NCBI GenBank assembly: GCA_008360975.2
Contig: CM039182.1
Coordinates: forward strand, 45,644,491 to 45,708,490
Length of the DNA: 64,000 nt
Direction of reading: 5' to 3'
From: Lichenostomus cassidix
Lineage: Eukaryota > Chordata > Aves > Passeriformes > Meliphagidae
The translations under genes were made by a program, and so were the position numbers. Each line of letters begins with the position of its first letter. Positions within the stretch are counted from its first letter, which is position 1. The notes below the pieces were generated by a model. It was not told the origin of the DNA. It saw only the letters and a list, made by a program, of their open reading frames with translations, and made no database searches. This document shows, piece by piece, positions 37,368 through 49,800 of the stretch.

Positions 37368-37567
37368 CGGCCCGGCAGCCCGGGCACCCCGCTCCGCCCC
37401 TCACCGGCCCGGCAGCCCCGGGCACCCCGCCCCTCACCGACCGGGCCCGGCAGCCCGGGCAGCCCGCTCCGCCCCTCACCGGCCCGGGAGCCCCGGCACC
37501 CCGCTCCGCCCCTCACCGGCCCGGCAGCCCCGGCATTCCGCCCCTCACCGGCCCGGCCCGGCAGGAG
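37368..37567. repeat. GC-rich minisatellite in the RP9 promoter/5' UTR, about 5 copies of about 37 bp
   Basis: The unit is roughly CCGGCCCGGCAGCCCCGGCA followed by CCCCGCTCCGCCCCTCA. Copies begin near 37368, 37405, 37437, 37479 and 37516, with small indels (some lack CCGCT). Each carries a CCGCCCC/CCCGCCCC-type GC box. Confidence 0.8.
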
Positions 37568-37704
37568 TAGTCGGTCCGTGGTCTTCCCGCCGCAGACTCA
37601 AGCATTCCCGGCGCCTTACCAGGGGTTAGGAATAACGTGTGGAGCGTTGTGCCTTCAAAACACGGATATTTAACATAGAAGAAGTACCAAACGCCCCGGT
37701 CATT

Positions 37705-38268
37705 CCTCTGTGCAGGAGGGCCAGCGCTCCGCTCTGGTGAGACCCCACCTGGAGTGCTGCATCCAGCTCTGGGGTCCCCAGCACAGGAAGGACATTGTGA
37801 TTTGTGTCAATAGAACTGTTAGAGTGAGTTCAGAGGAGGCCACTAGGTTGATGAGAGGGATTAAGCACCTTTTCTGTGAGGAAAGGCTGAGAGAATTTGG
37901 ATTGTTTTTCTGGAGAAGGCTCCGGGATGACCTAACTGCAGCCTTCCAGTACCTGAAGGGACCTGCAAGAAAGGTGGAGAGGGACTTTACACAAGGGCAT
38001 GTAGTGACAGGACAAGGGGGAGTGGATTAAAACTGAAAGAGAGTAGGTTTAGATTAGATAATGGGAAGAAATTCTTTACTGAGAGGGTGGTGAGGCACTG
38101 GCACAGGCTGCCCAGAGAGGTTCTGGCTGCCCCATCCCTGGCAGTGTTCAAGGCCAGGTTTGATGGGCCCCTAAGCAACCTTGCCCAGTGGAAGGTGTCC
38201 CTGCCCATGTCAGGAGGTGGAATAGATGATCTCTAAGGTCCCTTACATCTCAAAGCATTCTGTGATTC
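37705..38268 (+). repeat. CR1 LINE 3' end, plus orientation
   Basis: Contains GTGAGACCCCACCTGGAGTG, AGCTCTGGGGTCCCCAGCAC, AGGAAGGACATTG, TGGAGAAGGCTCCGGGATGA, GCCTTCCAGTACCTGAAGGG and the terminal region ending in CATTCTGTGATTC. It encodes fragments of the CR1 ORF2 C-terminus with stops and lies just outside the RP9 CpG island. Confidence 0.92.
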
Positions 38269-38499
38269 ACACACCAGGACTGAGAGATATGTGGATAGGC
38301 CTGGGGGAATATGGCAGTGGGTTGGTCATGAGGTGTAAGGGAGCAGGTGTCTCCAGGGTGGAGGGAAGGCTGAAGGTGTTAACCTCCTTTACTAAGTTGG
38401 GGATGCAGCTGAGGGCTCTCTGAGGTGTGAAAGGGTGGCTGGGTATGCAGGGAGGACCCCATCATGGAGGACCCCATCATGGTGCTCAGTGGGCATGCT

Positions 38500-38708
38500 G
38501 AACTGTGAGGGTGGTGAGGTACTGGAACAGGTTGCCCAGGGGAATTGTGGATGCCCCATTCCTTGAAGTGCTCAGAGCTGGGTCGGATGGAACACTGAGC
38601 AACATGGTGTAGTGAAAGATGTCCCTTTGCGTTGCAAGAGAGCTGGAACTAGGTGATCTTAAAGGTCCTTTCCAACCAAAGCCATTCTATGCTTCTATGA
38701 TTCTATGC
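38500..38708 (+). repeat. CR1 LINE 3' end, plus orientation
   Basis: GTGAGGGTGGTGAGGTACTG, AACAGGTTGCCCAGG and GGTCCTTTCCAACC lead to TTCTATGATTCTATG. This is a second, shorter CR1 end about 230 bp after the previous one. Confidence 0.9.
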
Positions 38709-40857
38709 TTGCCAGTGACCAAAATACATGTGGCTGGAGGGAGGAGAAGGTCAGCATCCAAACCACTCAGAGCTGGTGTTGGTTTTTCTTTCTTTTACTT
38801 TTTTTTTAAAGGGTGGGTTGGTGTCGTGGAAGGTATGTGTTAGTTACAGGGGAAGGTCTAGCACCAAAAAGTCTCTAAACAGAGACTTTATTTTGGAAGC
38901 AAACCCAGTTAGGTCTGGTTAAGGCCATGCTGCAGTGGTGGGACCTAGCTGACTAGCAAAGGGCAGTTCTCTTCAGTGTATGAGCACCTCTGGAGAGCCA
39001 AATCTACCCCCAGCCTTTGCGGTTTCCTGCCTTGGCTGTGATCTCTCTGTTGAAGGATGAGCAGCAGAGGTAGGTTAGTGTTGGGAAGGCAAAGTTTAAA
39101 TTTCTGCTTTTGTCTCATGCTGAAATTCAAGGGCAAATGAGATTTCAGGAACTGCTTAAGAGCTGGGTGAAATGCAAAAAATATATCTTAGAAGTCCGGG
39201 AATTGAAGGTGTTTCTAACTGTGATCGTTGTAGTGCTTCAAAAGTGCACATCAAAGGCAAAGGATGGTAATTGCTATTACAGCACCCTGTGATTCTGCAG
39301 TACAAACACATGCTTATCTTTTACAAGGGCAAAAAGCAGTCTTGTTGATTATTTAACAGTCCAGTATTATTAAACAAGCACTACTTTAGTATAATTTTAG
39401 CTTTTACTTGGTAAAGCCTTATTTGGTATGAGCAATCACGTCTTGTTTCTACTTGCATTCAGCTGAGTGGCTGCCATTGTAACTTCAGATCCCAGGAAAC
39501 AATTTTTGTCCAATTAATTGTCAAAGTCCTTTTCAAGGAAAAAGGTACTTATTTTAAGGTTTAAACAAAATAATCTAGCTTTTGCTTGTCATGTACACTA
39601 TTGGTGAAGAATTTTATTTCATGCCCCAAATTTTGTCAGTTTACTGGCACTGGAAAGGATGCAGTGATCATTCTACCACAAAACAACACTCAACAGCAAA
39701 GGAACATAACCTTGCAAATATATTTACCAAAAAACCGCAACTCCTGCTCTACATAAACTAAATCCAACCTATCCACCTGGCTGAGATGTCATGAGATGGT
39801 GCATAAGTTGTGAGTAAACCATTTTTATTCATCCCATGGGTTTGTAGACAGCTTGTGTATTTTGCTTAGCAGTGGGCCTTTGGGGAGTTTTGTTAGTAGC
39901 CTTTCCTTGGGCCTAAACTCAGAAGAACAGGCTGAAATGCTGGCATGTCTTGAAAAGGCAGATCATAGCAGTTGACCCGAGGTGCAAAACTCCATTAAGA
40001 CCTCTTGTCTAAAGGCTTAGAGGCAAAATGAGTTTATTTGCTAATCTGTGTTAAATATCTGTGTATGAGGCAAATGCAAGGTGATGTGATTTAATATAAT
40101 CCACTGTGAAGCTGGTTAAGTAGATGACTTGATATTTGCTGGAGGCTAAGAGATTTGCTGCTGTGACACTTCTGGCATGTGTTAACATGTCAAATTTCAA
40201 TCACTCTGTTACATGGTCATGTATCTTCAAGCAACAAGTGAGGCAGGAGAAATATTTATAGGTGTTGCAATTGCATTTAAAATGTGTGAAAGAGCTTAGG
40301 TGAGACACATTATCAATTTTTCACTTTATTTAGAGAAATGGCAATAGTTACTAACTATTGGCAATCGTTAGGGACCAGCTGGACTGATGCCTACTAAATA
40401 GAGACTTTGTGTTGGAAGCAAACTGAAGTGATATAATAGAGTTTTTTTGGCCTCCCTTTCAGACCAGTGTTGTTATTTTCAAGTGCCTTTTTACTTCGCT
40501 TTTTCAAACCAACAGAGTAGTCAGACTCTGAAACAGCTTGCCAGCGTGATAGGACAGTGACAGAAAACCTAATATGATTCTAAGATGGAGTGTTTCCAGT
40601 TCATGAATGGCATTCTGTGGGAGAGATGTGTGCAATAGCAAAAGAGACAGGCATTCTCCAGAAACCCTACCAGTCTCTTTCATACACCCTTGACTGTCCT
40701 TGGCTCAAGTAAGAAGACTTCTGCCAGTTTGGAGAAAGTATGGGACTGGCTTAGATGACCTCCGATTCAATCACTCCAGCCTTGACAGAATAATTGGTGC
40801 AAGTTCAGGAACTAAGTGCATGGTCTCAGCAGAAGTGTGGGGTTGCAATGGAGGCAC

Positions 40858-40930
40858 ATAGTATAGAACAGCCCATATATAGAACAGTATAGAAGTATAG
40901 AACAGTATAGAAGAACAGCCCATAGTATAC
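40858..40930. repeat. Short tandem array based on TATAGAACAG
   Basis: TATAGAACAG or TATAGAAG motifs recur five to six times with the block AGAACAGCCCATA at both ends, giving an imperfect nested array of about 70 bp. Confidence 0.7.
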
Positions 40931-43283
40931 ATAATCCTCTTCTTACTGTTAAGTCAGTGGGATCTTGGCTATGTTCTTTGCATTCTAGTGGCTTGTACAC
41001 CCAGGCTGCAATTTCTGATCAGATCAGGACTTTTGGATGGCACTCTTTACTGCAATAACTTATTGGGACATGCAGAAGATAAAATTTGATAGATGCATAA
41101 ATCGGCTCTGGCACAGTGGTTTAAATGTGTTCTTTCTTCAGTTTGATGCAAGTAATTTTCAGTGCTCTTTTTTCATCTGTCTTAGAAATGAACTTCAGCA
41201 CTTTATTAGCTGTCTTAGTAACACCACGGCCAGGCTTTTTTAGGAAGAGCAGATTGTTTAAAGCTGTAGGTAGCCCCAAAGTTTCTTTTCCTTCTTTTTC
41301 TGGATTCCTGTGTTGCACACTTACCCAAGAAGACAGTTGCTTTCATATCAGTCCTTAGGAAAGATTAAAACAAAATTAATTGTGAAAAGGAGGGACTACA
41401 AAAAGAATAATTGTTATTTTCATTTTTATTTATTCTGAAACAAAGATGCTCAGTATCTGTTAATTGCTTAAATCTGTTCTATTTAAAGTGTTTATATTAA
41501 CTGAGGATCTAGTTCCTGGTACTTAGAAGGATATTTATTTGAAGTTGTGGGGTGGGGTTTTTTCCCTTTATTTGAATGCAGTGCTTCAGCCATTTCAAAA
41601 TGTTTATTTTTTGGGTAAATGTTTCTTACCACGGGTGTCATTGTTCTGTTAAACATCTAAGAAGAAACATTAATTGCTGTTGCAATGTGAAGTATCTGAA
41701 AAGCCGTTATTTTTCATGGTATCCACTCTAACTTTATAATGTTTCGGCTACAAGCGATAATACTGGGACCAAATTAATTTACATCTATGTCATCCCATGG
41801 GCATCAGTATTCCTGTGAGAGTGTAGCCCTGGCAGAAAGTCAGCCAGTCTGTTTTTCTCCATTTTTGGCTGGCTAGAGCTTTGGGCCAGGATCTGTTTCT
41901 GATTATGTGTCAGATATTACGCATGAGAGAGGAATCCAGAACCCGTGTTAGGCTTCATGGGAAGTTAAGCACCTCCTAATGGGATCCAGAAGAAGCAGCA
42001 GGCTGAGCAGAGCAAAGTCGAAATCCAGCATGGCCAGTCCATGGCTGCCTGAAGCTAGATGACTGGAGACATTCAGAATAGACCAAGTCTAATATCTGGA
42101 CCACTTCACCACAGAGAAGGCTGCCACAGAACAGCAGTGGCCCTTTCACCACTTGGGAACCTAGCTATGAGGAGAGGTGCTGACATCCTTTCTTACAGAG
42201 AAAAGTTTTGTCTGAAGTGGAAATGCTGGCAGTTTCTTTTGACAGTAGTTTAGCAAATAGGAAATTTGGTTCCCTCCTTGGTCTGGGTATTCAGTGATGG
42301 GAGGTTCTGTGTCACTGCGACAAAATACCCTCTAAGCATCAGGGCAAACAGCTACATCAGCGAGGGCCACTCACCATTCATAGCCCACTCTTTGAAAGCA
42401 GTAAAGAAAAGCATTTGAGATTCATGGGGCCAGAAAGACAAGTGTGTTTGAATTTGGCTGTGAGTACCCTAAGAGGATTGCCCATCCAACAATGGAAACT
42501 GTACTTCTTTCTGTGTGATACAAAATCAATACCCTAAGCAGGGACCAGAGTCCTGTTCTTCCCTGATTAGTTCCTTCTGTGGCCTTGACAGTGTTTGAGA
42601 CAGGCAGTAGTGATCTTTAAGCCTCTTACAGGCAGCAAATGTCTGAAAGAACATGATGGCCACAGCTGCATTTTGTACAGTCACGATCCTGTTGGTATTT
42701 GAGACTCTGTACATGTCTACAGGGATAAGCCTTTTAGGAGAATTGGGCAGAAGAACATAAAATTTCCGTCAAATCTGGATCCAAACCAAGCAAAGGTGTG
42801 AAGTAAGCACTTAATTGCTTGTTTCTATAAAAACTAGGTTATTATGTGATTTATTTAAAAATATGCACTTGCAGGAAAGTTTTATAGCTAAGCAGGGAAG
42901 CATCTCTGGAAATTAGTTGAGCAAAGTGGTTTTAACTGGAGCTTTAGTTTGAAGTCCCTTGAACAGCTACATCCCATTTTAAGCACTCAAATCTTTTTAT
43001 TGAATCTATCCCAAAGACTGATAAGCTGGAACTTAAATGAGGAATGTTTGTCTTTCTTTTTGTAAATTCTGTCCTCCAAGACTCTGGTAGGTGATTGCAT
43101 CGATGAATTCCCTCCATCCTTCTGTGAAAATACCATCTTACTGATCACTTGGAGTTTGTAGTGATAAAGTCACCCGTTGTATCAGAAGTGTAATGCATAC
43201 TGTCTCTTAAAGCCACCACTCAGTGAAAATAATCTTTCTTCAATCTTTCTTGATCATTTTAATTCACCTAAGTCTTTAGAGAC

Positions 43284-43340
43284 ATGAAGTCATTGAATAA
43301 CTTATATTTAAGATATGAAGTCATTGAATAATTTACATTT
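43284..43340. repeat. 26-bp tandem duplication, period 31
   Basis: ATGAAGTCATTGAATAA plus a T-rich tail at 43284-43309 recurs at 43315-43340 with two mismatches. Confidence 0.82.
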
Positions 43341-43535
43341 TTCATTGTTTTTTCCCTTTTGTTTTCTGGTCTTTATAAATCAAGACAAATAACTGTTATG
43401 TAGTCTCAGACATTTTGCAGTGTACCATTTGCATTTTTTTTTTCAGGAAGAAAAAGATTGTCATATTTGATTGTGTATATTTGTGTAGCACATTCTCGAT
43501 ACAGCATTGTATCTCTGGTTGTACGCTGATGCCAA

Positions 43536-43858
43536 ATCACAGACTCATTAAGGTTGGAAAGACCTCCAAGATCATGAAGTCCAACCTTTGATTGATCACA
43601 GCCTTTTCAACTAGACCAGAGGACTAAGTGCCATGCCCAGTAATTTCTTGTACACTTCCTGGGATGGTGACTCCTTCTCCTCCCTGGGAAGCCTGTTCCA
43701 ATGCCTGACCATTCTTCCAGTGAAGAAATTCTTCCTGATGTCCAGCTGGAACCTCCCCTGGCACAGCTTGAGGCTATGACCTCTCTCTTGTTGCCTGGGA
43801 GAAGATACCGATCTCCACCTTGCTACAACCTCCTTTCAGGTACCTGTAGAGAGCAACA
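43536..43858 (-). repeat. CR1 LINE 3' end, minus orientation
   Basis: Opens AAATCACAGACTCATTAAGG and TTGGAAAGACCTCCAAGATC, then GGAAGCCTGTTCCAATGCC, GAAGAAATTCTTCCTGATG, GGAACCTCCCCTGGCACAG and GCTACAACCTCCTTTCAGGT. It is better preserved than the piece at 15 kb. Confidence 0.92.
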
Positions 43859-46800
43859 TGTTGTCTCTGCTGCTAATGGAAAGCTCCAAGTAATGTCATT
43901 ACAGAGGCAAACTTTTATGTAGCCTTCAAAGGACATTACCTGAGTAAGGACTGATCCCATTCAGGAACTGTGTGAGCAGTAGGAGCACTCAGATCCTAAT
44001 AGAATATTATATAACTGTAGGGAAGGGAAATATTGGCTGACAACCCTTGGATGGTCTCCCAACTTCTTATAAAACTTAACATCCTTTGTGGGATCACTTG
44101 TGCCCAAGCTGAGTGGGCAGGACTCTGGTTTCACAAGAAACAGCCAAATGCAATGAAATCCATAATTCTCTATTTATCTGTTTTTTGCAGATGAGAGGTT
44201 GAGTCAGCATTGCTGTAATTTGAACCCCTTATTAGGGGGATGATAATTATTCCAGATTGCATGTTTCTCTTGTATTAAATATATGTGTATATATATGTAT
44301 CTATATACTGCTTCTTAACCCCTAATGGTTATAGTCTTACTGTCATCAAAGTTGGCAGGAGTTTTGCTACCGACAAAGTAAGAATCAAGGCTAGATTCTT
44401 TGCCTGGTAGCCAATTGTTTCTTGGTTTTTTTCATAGCTGCAGGAAATTCCTCCTTCTGAGCTTTGGCTATATTCTCAAATCAGTGATCGGTTTACAAGA
44501 ACTTTTCCCTTACAAAAGCAGATGCCTTTCCTGAATTTTGTCTCTATAATGTAGTGACTGATAAAACAGTTCCCATTTAAATGATGCCCAACGTATCAAG
44601 TGAAATAGGCATCTTCAGTGCCAGCATCTTTCCTTGGTATGTCCTCTCTGAGCTGCCAACTTTCCAGTGGAACCTAAAAAGGCTCCAGCGTTTACTAATG
44701 GGTCACAGAAACTGCAGAAATAAAGTGATGAAAAATACAATCTAAAAAGTTGAAGATTCTTGGTTCTGCTTGCCACCTCTATTAAGTGGGAAGATGACTT
44801 TCTCTTGTTAAAATAGCTGATCTGTTAGCTCCATGCAAAGCAGCTGTTCCCACTTAACGGTAGTTTTTTTCCAACACTATCCAAAATTCACAGCTCTTTA
44901 GCTTAGCATACTTCCCATATGTCAGGTCACCAACAGCTTCTTTCTAGGTAACTGAAATGAAAGGAATGGAAATTCACTGTTCTAGAACATCTGCTTTCCC
45001 TGCACCTCTTGAGAGGGTTATGTTGAAAGAGTAGTGTAGCACTGGTACAGCAATGAAGCAAGGATTAGTTAAGCAAGTTGACCCTGGAGTGTCTCTGACA
45101 GGACTGAGAAAGGAATTCTCCTGTAGAACTGTTGAAATTTATGCCAAACACACAAAAATAATGTTTTCCAATGGTAAGCTAGGAACCTTTGTTTCTATTC
45201 CATTATGCTAATTTTGCTATGAATGACATCCAGGATCACTCCCTCATAGTAACTTTTGCTTGAAAGTTGCTGTCACCTGTAGTTATATAGGTATAGAAAT
45301 GGGAGGATAAATATATCATTGTAGATAGAGAAAAACATACTCTTTCCTAGTCAGATTCGTGCATGGTCTATGCTTCTATTTGTCATTTGTGGATTGTGAA
45401 AAAAAAGTCAATTTAGCATCCACTAATAGGGCTTTCTCCTGCCAGCCTTGCATGGTGCTTTTTGGTCATGCTTGAATAAACTAAGAAATGAGAGGTGTTC
45501 TGCCCAGTTATAAAGTAATTTTAATAAAGTACCAGTGTTCTTGCCAAAACATGTAGATGTTGGCTACAGGTAGTTAGGCTGTGTTCATAAAACATTAGTT
45601 AAGCTATCTGGAAACCACAGCTTGAAGGCTGTAGATTAAAAAAACAGGGTGTTTGGGGCCTCCCAAAATGCAAGTACCAGATAAGAAAATTCAAGCACAG
45701 GATGGTAACAGAGGCCTCAGGACCACAGATATAAACCACTGACTGTCAACTACAGATCACTAAAGAAACGAAGCCCTAGAAGTTGAGTCAATTGATTCTG
45801 TGGTTTACCTGCAATATGGGTAATACTTGTAACCTGCAGTAAAGTGAGATGTTACACTGAACTGTGAGCCAACAAAGCAGGAGCAAGTTGACAAACTGAT
45901 AGAGAACATGAAAAATGACCCCAAGCAGACCTTGAGTGAGGAGGGGAAAACACACAACATCATTTTTCTGGAAAAGAGGAAGAAGAAATCATAAATATTG
46001 CCTCTGAAATCAAGGCAAAGAACTTAGGATGCTGACAGCTTACTACAACCAGCTCTTGCTTTTCCTAAAGCCTGATTTTATTAATTTTTGAGCCCAGTGG
46101 AAAGGGAAGCATGAGACCAGAGAAAGGCAAAGATAATACTAACTTTGTGTATAGTAGTTCTAATTCTATCATTATTGAATTACCTGCAATTATTAGCTAA
46201 TTTGGACAATAAATCTTAGCTTGATTGTAGCCAGACTAATAATAAAAACTACTCTTCCATTTGCTAAGACTTTAATTCTTGGCTTTATGTTTATGGAGTG
46301 TATCTATAGTCCACATAGACAGTGTGGGATGTTTGGTCTGAACCCTAAGCATAGGGACAGACAGATAAAACTTGGCTGGAACAATTAGTGGAGAAGGCAG
46401 GCAACAAAACCTATGACCTGTGCTGCAACAGCCCAGCAAACCAGGACTGGGCTCAGGACATGCCCAGCATTCAGAATGATCTTACCAGCTCTATGCAAAC
46501 ACCTAAAGATCATTGTTTAACATAGAAGTTCCCAATTTTGTGAGCCTGGGCCTAAAACTGTTCTTTAGTACACAGATCAGATGGCTGGAAAAGTTATTGG
46601 AATACCACTCTGAGGTTGTACTATAGATGGACTCCTCTGTTAAAAACAAGCTCACATATGCAGTAGATATCCAATGAATCCATGTGAATTTGCTTCCAAA
46701 AGAATGTTGACATTTCTAGTAAAAATGAAGTGTTAGGAGTTGATGTCTGAATACATGACTCTTTCTCTCTTGAGATGCAAAATGGTAATAAAAATTCACA

Positions 46801-49800
46801 CGAGAGTCACTAAATGCTTCCTAATTAGGAGAGAAGATTGCTACAGTCTTCTTGCACTGGACTCCTGGTAAGCACCTGCTTTAATGCTTACACACACTAA
46901 TGTGAACCAGTGAGCACTATTTTGTAACACCTACGAACTTCAGGCAGTTCCCAGGGGATTCACATGTGAATAGTAATGAGGGAAGGGAAAAATAACAAGG
47001 TGTCCCGTTTCCAGTTTGCTTAGGCAGTGGCCTCTGGCAGTACAGGGCTGGTATGCAGAGAAGTGACTGACCTTACTTGCCTCTTTTCCAATCACCTCTG
47101 CAAATAATCCTTTTACCCAAGACATGCAAAGTGAGTTTGCGGTGTGCTCATTTAAAAATGCAAGCCAAGCATGTTGTACTCCTGGTGGAACAGATGCCCT
47201 TACACTTCAGGAAAGTTTGCATAGTTTGTTTTGTGCCAAGTGGTTTGCAGATGAACCATTTTCTCTTGTCCTCCAACACAAGCAGCTTTCAGAAGGCATT
47301 TTATATGGAAAATGCTATAGGCAGGGGATGGCTGGATGTGGGGGTGGGCATTAGACTGGAGCTTGGATAAAAGGGTTCTGTCTTTCTGAGCAGAAGTCAT
47401 AGTCCACACCTAATTTGCAAACCAATTTTATTAAGGCAGCTTTGTTTAAAAGAATGTGGGAACAAAACATTATTATTTTTTAATTATAGAGCTGTAACAG
47501 TTCTAGCAGACAGAGTACAGATCAGGCGTGATAAAACTTAAGTTAGTTACGTAATTGTGACCATTTGCTTTTCAGACCTTAGTGCCTATGGTGCTTCTTG
47601 ATAAGATTTTTAGCCTTCAAATAAGTACATAGTGCTTCTGCCCTCCCTTTTGATTCAGTGAAAACTCTTTATAACAGGCAAACTATCAGTAATTGTTTGA
47701 TTGTTTTTAGTGCATTTAAGGAAACCAGCGTGACCCTTGTTGCAGGGAGCCATGTCTTTCTCCACAGTTTGAGCAACACAATTCTGAGATTGTTCATGCT
47801 GCATGTGAAGGTTCAGTGAGACTCACTCTGCAAATTTTGTATGGCAGAAGCCTGCAGTTTAGCTTTTTTTTTTTTTTTTTTTGGCGTGCAGTCTCCTAGG
47901 TCATTTCCGTTGCAGATGCAAACCCCCATTCAAACCCCCATTCACTGGGAATTTAGGCCAGTGGACAGCAGGCTTCCTTGCCACTTCTGCATGACACCAT
48001 AGAAATCCACAGACTGAAAGCCTGTCATTGAACCACAGGTATACTTTAGGAATAGGAATCTGTTGTATCCATTAGGAATACCCAAGTCTTTCTGCAGTTT
48101 TAAAGCAGTCCATTGTTTTAAAGCCATTCTCTGACTTTGTGGATACTTGCAATATATTTGGAATATGCTTTAGTTTAGGCAAGTTTTAGTAGTTTGTTAT
48201 CCAACACATTTCTTATTTTGTCTTCAGCTACTTACAGTACATTTGGTATGTTCCTTATGACCAGATTTTTTTTTTCATTTTAGCCCCTCCATAGATAAAG
48301 TTTTCTGAAAATCTGGTAACTGATTTTCATACTTTGAAATAGTGAATTTTAACTTCTGTGGTCTCTACTTTCAAGGGCATTTAGTTCTGAAAACCCTCTC
48401 TTTTTTGTCAGATGAGGGTGAAGGTATCTTTTTACACATACACACATATATATGTCTTACCTGATAAATACATGAACACTGAATGGAAATCAGTAACATT
48501 TAAATATATACATTAGTGAGAAATGGTAGGAAAAGCTGGAGGCATAGGGTTGTTTTTCTGCAATTTTACACTGCCGAGTCTACCCTGAGACCAGCACCAC
48601 TGCTCTGGGTAATTAGGAAATAGTTTCTCCCAGCGTTGGCTTGCTACAGTTATTTGTTTGTTTCTAGTAGAGTGCAAACTACAACAGTTGCAGTGCAAAC
48701 ACAAAAGAAGGCGTGACTGATGCCTCGGCAGTGTGCGATCCGGCCCTGTGCTTTTGACAGCCGTTTGCCTCACAAACAATCGCAGTGTTGGTGGAAGACA
48801 ACAGTCAACTGTAATCTATCCTTGTGTTTGGCTGTTGGAGTCACAGCCTCATCTCTGGTGGCAGTGGCCTTTTGTAAGGGCTGTCTAACCGGTTTCCGCC
48901 AAAATGAGCCGGACTTGCTAAATCACTTGGATAGTAATTTAGCGTGGCACATTTGGAATGACGGCTATTCATGAGCACTAATTAAGACAGCTCTGCTGGT
49001 GTATCTCATTATGCTGTGATGTCCAACAAAGGAATCGTTGAATACCTATGGCAAGTGAGACCCTCCTGGCAGGGCAGAGTCTGGAAGAGAACGCTGGTTC
49101 AAGTGTTACCCTCTGCTTGACTTTCCTTAGAACATCCACAGTAGGTGGAGTAGAGAGAAACTGAAGATGGATTGGAGTAACTGAAATGTGTCTCAGTATC
49201 AGCAATCTAAGGTGTAGCTCTCTGATGCTCTGTTCTTTATGTTCACTGCTAAACCACTACCACTAAGGAATCAGGATAAAAGCTAAGTGTTAAATAGCCA
49301 GTGGAGGTGGCTGATTAGTCCAGTATGACTCTTCCAGTGAGGAGTGAGGAGTTCCATGTCACAATATTTGTCATGACTCACCACGGAAGAAAGAAGCCCA
49401 AGTCACCTGGATCACTTTGGTCACCAAAGGCATTTAGGGTCATGTCAGTCCCCCACGAATCACACCACTGGCAATAAATGACACACAATTAAATTATGTG
49501 TGACTGATAGAATTTTTATTACAATATTTTGGGTGCAACGAGGTATTTCAGGTTCCAGGTCCTCTGGAATAATAATGTAGCTATATAAAATAGAAATAGT
49601 ATTTCTTCAAAATCCTGTTTACTAAAAGCAGTACTTACTGAGAAAGTTTTGTGGTTATAGTTTAGCCATATTTAATAGTTAAAACCAGTGTTTCTGTGGT
49701 TGTTTCAAATATCTGAAGAACTCTACAACCTTTACAGATTCTTAGAAGGAGAAATTAGCTTTCGAGTTACATTTAGGGGTTGTTTTCCTTTGTTGAAATT

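Larger units (their letters stand above)
36840..37600. promoter_or_regulatory. RP9: CpG island over the RP9 promoter and exon 1
   Basis: GC- and CpG-dense block starting inside the first intron and extending about 330 bp upstream of the RP9 ATG. It contains many GC boxes and the minisatellite at 37368-37567. Long open frames on both strands are a composition effect. Confidence 0.78.
38709..43535. other. Gene-free DNA between RP9 and FKBP9, left part
   Basis: AT-rich with no exon recognised. Minor structures are a TATAGAACAG-type short tandem array (about 40858-40930), a perfect 9-bp-arm palindrome (40342-40360) and a tandem duplication (43284-43340). Confidence 0.45.

Noticed and set aside
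37271..37516. An N-terminal RP9 extension encoded by the minisatellite
   Set aside because: The frame is open, but the apparent start at 37516 is GTG and there is no ATG before 37270, which sits in a strong context.
36740..37673. Plus-strand frames of 217-276 codons over the RP9 island
   Set aside because: Antisense to RP9 exon 1 and the minisatellite; Pro/Arg/Ala-rich composition artefacts.
38451..38481. 15-bp tandem duplication GGAGGACCCCATCAT
   Set aside because: Minor slippage next to CR1 sequence; noted only.
40342..40360. Perfect palindrome CAATAGTTA-C-TAACTATTG
   Set aside because: Nine-base arms occur by chance at this scale and no gene or element context supports a role.
40690..40800. 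Another CR1 end
   Set aside because: Only a brief likeness (TTAGATGACCT and a CAATCACTCCAGCC-like stretch); too weak to call.
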